A stretch of DNA of 64,000 nt, taken from positions 7,601,001-7,665,000 of the forward strand of contig NC_092611.1 in assembly GCF_047663525.1 (NCBI RefSeq), written 5' to 3'. Source of the DNA: Anas platyrhynchos. Its lineage: Eukaryota; Chordata; Aves; Anseriformes; Anatidae. The notes beneath the pieces are model-generated. The model did not search any database, was not told the origin of the DNA, and was given only the letters and a program-made list of their open reading frames with translations. Shown here in pieces: positions 60,901 through 64,000 of the stretch. The position numbers and the translations under genes were made by a program. The first letter of the stretch is position 1, and every line of letters begins with the position of its first letter.

Positions 60901-63900
60901 TTTATTCAAGGATAACCAATATGAAACAATAAACTGGAATTGCACGACATTGTTATTGACTGCATGGCATTTGAGCACCCACAGTACTGGATTTTGTTCC
61001 TTTCCTTCTCTGAGACGCACCGAGCTGTTAACTTGTGCAGTGGCGTACAGCTCCATAAATACATCTGCAAACGGTCTTTTTGAACTTAGAACATATTTTA
61101 AGCCATTTGACATCATAAGATAAAGTCTGCTATTTGTAGGTTTTGTGTATTTTGGTTGAGCATGATGTTTCTTCCTTTGTTTTTACAATTGTTGCACTTG
61201 AGTTGTGTTTTCCTTCTCAATAGTCAAATCTTCTAAACTCAGTGACAGAATAATTTCATTAGGCATCCAGTGTTGCAAGAAATATTTACAAAGCCATTTG
61301 GAAAAATCCCTTGTTTGCCAATGCCACACCGAGCATATCATTCCACAGCGTCAAGATTAGGGACTCCCAACAATAATACGAATGCTGAAGCATGCATGTT
61401 TCTGTTGAATTTGCTCAATATCCAGTTTTAATGACAGTTTGTTGCTGACTTGATATCTTACTGGCTAGACTGGCATATTTTTCTCTTGGTTGGAGCAGCC
61501 TGAACACATTGCTGAAATATTCTGTTGTTATTCAGCTGTTGTATCAATATTGTGCAGTGTGCAAATGTTCTGACAGGCTCAAATGCATGGATTATGTTTG
61601 AAGGAGACCACAGATTTAAGATGGTTTCAAGGCTGCATGCTTTTTAGGGTCATAATAGCTGGCATTTGCCTATGGTGTGAGTACAGTATGTGTTTTTAAT
61701 AGGTTTGGGTTTGTGCCATGTGTGTCCGTATGCTTCAAAAACTGTTGAAGCCTGTGAACTTGCCCTGGCACACCTAGATGTGCAAACGTGTTGTTGTACA
61801 CTCATGCATATGAGGTGCATAATCGCTCAGGTTTTCTGTTGCAGTTTGCTTGAGGCAAATGTCCTGTGAGGTTATGTTTAAATAATGCCATCTAGGATAA
61901 TCATTTAATGTATATTACTAATTTAATGTGAGCTGTAAGAAGTGAAGGTTCCAAGACCTGTTCTTTCAGCTCTTATTAAAATGCCAGCATGGTCACCGAT
62001 GCTCTGACACTGTCTCTGCATGGCTAAAAGACACCTTGAAAGGTTTACTGCTCACTTGGCAAACCTTTTCTGACAGTCCCAGTTGCACAAATCAAAGCCT
62101 TTTAAACCCAAAGGCCCAAAAGACTCTTTTGAGAAGTGATAGGAAATGCTGAACATAGACAAGAGACACACAGGCCACGGGACCCTACAGTGACAATAGG
62201 GGTGATGCTTTTCTTGGAAGGTCAATGTATTTTGGTGGATGTTGCCTCTTGTTTCCTCTGGATTGCAAGACTTCATGTTCCTTAACCTGTCTGTGCTTAA
62301 TAATGTTTACATATAGACTGTTGCTGTGTTGCTTGCAGCAAACAGAGCTGATATGTTAATTGAATTTTACTTGTCCTTCTCCCCCTTCTGTGACTCGTCT
62401 TGGAAGAGGGTATGGCTTTAAATATCCGGAAGAGGTTTAATGCATGCACTGTACTGTGTATTAATCATGTTATTAAATGAGTAAACTATTTTCAAGGTAT
62501 TCTTGGCTACTTGAAGCAGGATTTTTGTCAGTTGCAAGGAGTTTTAGTTTAAGGAAAGTATATAGACAAGCTGGGTTTGTTCAGGCTTCTTGAAAGCTGA
62601 ACTACAATAGCCTAGCATCTCTGAGGAAACAAATTTTCATGGTCCCAGTAGTAAGGACAGAAGCATAAGAATTTCCTTCCTGTGCACACAGAAATATTCA
62701 TGAAGATGTTGAAATTGCTAGGCTGGAGTGAGAGCTCTCCATCAATAAATAAAAAGCATCAGTATCTTACGATATTAGTGAGGAAAGAATGACATCTTTT
62801 GCTTTTATTTCCTTCTATTTTAGAACATTCAGGTTATAATATTCAGCTCAAAATGACACTTGAAGCAGGTTTCTGAAGATATGACTCAAAAAAAAAGTCT
62901 ATTTTGTGCTAAAGGAATCCATTAAGCTCAGCGGGGAATGTACAGATGTGTAACAGTTCCCTGAACCTCTCCACTGGGCATCTTGGTGTCAGAGGTGCCT
63001 GGCTGGCAGATCTGAATGCCTTGACTTCAGGCTGGAGAAGGCCTGGAGGAAAGTCAGGAATGCATGTTCCCTGGTAAGCATAGGTAGGGAAATAAGAGTG
63101 CACCGATGGATTTCAATATACTGTCAGGAAGAGCAACAGTAGCAGAATTTCAATCCTTTTTCAGAAGGATCAATATTTTTCTAAAGGTCCAGTAATAATG
63201 AAGAGATGAGCCCTATCTAACTGCTTTAGTACCTGTAAACATCTTGTTCTCAGTATGTCACAGCGTTCATCTCTTATGTAGATACGGGGAAAATGGTTTT
63301 TAAGCTCTACTGTTACTCTGAGTTTTCTTCAAGAATTCCTTACCCCTTCCTGATTTCCCTGCCTGAGTGATCTGCTTTTTGGCCTGTCACTTAAGATGTA
63401 GGCAGCCTACAGGTTATTATTGGGGTCTTACTCTGAAATATATCACCTGAAAGTCAGTACCACTTTTATTTGGAGTTGTCTGTCTGCCTTGTATGCTGTC
63501 CAACTACTGTTACCTCTCTGATTCAGTATTATGTTGTGTTAAGTGTTATAATGATTAATTTCTAACCAAAATGCTTTCAAATCTAAAGCTGACCAACTTC
63601 CATACTAATGCTGAATATGCCCATTATTTTTCTGGCTCTTAACTCTTGTAGCCTTAATGCTTGTTTCTTTCCTATTTGCAGCATAGAAATGCCCTGGAAG
63701 TGCTAATAGCATGGGAGGAGGTTGTTCACTTGGTGAAGATGCAGCTCAGAGTGGAAAAAAAAAAAAACCTAAAATGTGTAGTCCCATAGAGTTTGGAACA
63801 AAATTTTCTCTGGCTGAGATTCTCACCTCTGGAAGACATCTGAGAGCTGTTAAATATCTGGGAAGCTGGAGGTTCCCCCACTGCTAACTTCTGGCTTCTC

Positions 63901-64000
63901 TTTCAGCCCCTTGAAATAACCTGATTTTTATCATGTAAGAATCACAAAAGGGACACCCTGCTCCATTTCTGCAGACAAAAAGTCTCATTCAGATGTCATT
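57958..64000. other. AT-rich, G+T-rich plus-strand region; no recognised gene
   Basis: Plus-strand lines are T- and G-rich (for example 58,741-58,800 has 42 of 60 bases G or T), opposite to the CLMP side. No conserved protein motif, CpG island or structured RNA was recognised. A small tandem duplication of TTAAGTACAATTTCT lies at 58,631-58,663. A 58-codon open frame starts at 63,711 (see findings). Confidence 0.5.

Overview
The window is vertebrate nuclear DNA, almost certainly from a bird. The evidence is the intron-rich gene structure, fragments of the avian/reptilian CR1 LINE (3' ends reading ATTCTATGA), no Alu/L1/B1-like elements, and moderate GC with one strong CpG island. HSPA8 next to CLMP, both on the minus strand, is the gene order of human 11q24 and, as far as I recall, of chicken chromosome 24. 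A galliform is plausible but I cannot prove the species.

Layout from left to right. (1) 1-4,455, minus strand: HSPA8 (HSC70), the constitutive cytosolic Hsp70. Non-coding exon 1 and coding exons 2-8 are present (residues 1-585); exon 9 lies off the left edge. Introns 5, 6 and 8 each hold a U14 box C/D snoRNA (SNORD14 family), as in mammals. (2) About 3,780-5,065: CpG-island promoter of HSPA8 with a TATA box, two perfect three-unit heat-shock elements, a CRE, several CCAAT boxes and GC boxes. (3) 5,070-5,390: a minisatellite built on a CTTACTCCAGCCCC-like unit. (4) About 5,390-10,150: intergenic DNA with no recognisable gene. (5) About 10,150-53,541, minus strand: CLMP (CXADR-like membrane protein). 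All seven coding exons can be placed. The 28-nt signal-peptide exon at 53,514-53,541 is separated from exon 2 by a 36-kb intron. The joined reading frame is 371 codons with consistent splice phases. (6) 53,542-64,000: DNA upstream of CLMP with no recognised gene. Base-strand asymmetry flips near 57.9 kb, from A+C-rich to G+T-rich on the plus strand.

How the genes work together: HSPA8 makes the housekeeping chaperone, and its introns supply U14, needed for 18S rRNA processing and 2'-O-methylation. One stress- and growth-responsive promoter therefore feeds both protein folding and ribosome production. CLMP is an independent tight-junction-associated adhesion protein that happens to be the next gene.

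No wholly new system was found. The observations most worth checking are a cluster of three back-to-back perfect hairpins at 18,331-18,410 in CLMP intron 1, the strand-asymmetry switch at about 57.9 kb, an in-frame upstream ATG before the CLMP start, and the unusual position of the intron-8 U14 copy next to a 9-bp hairpin.
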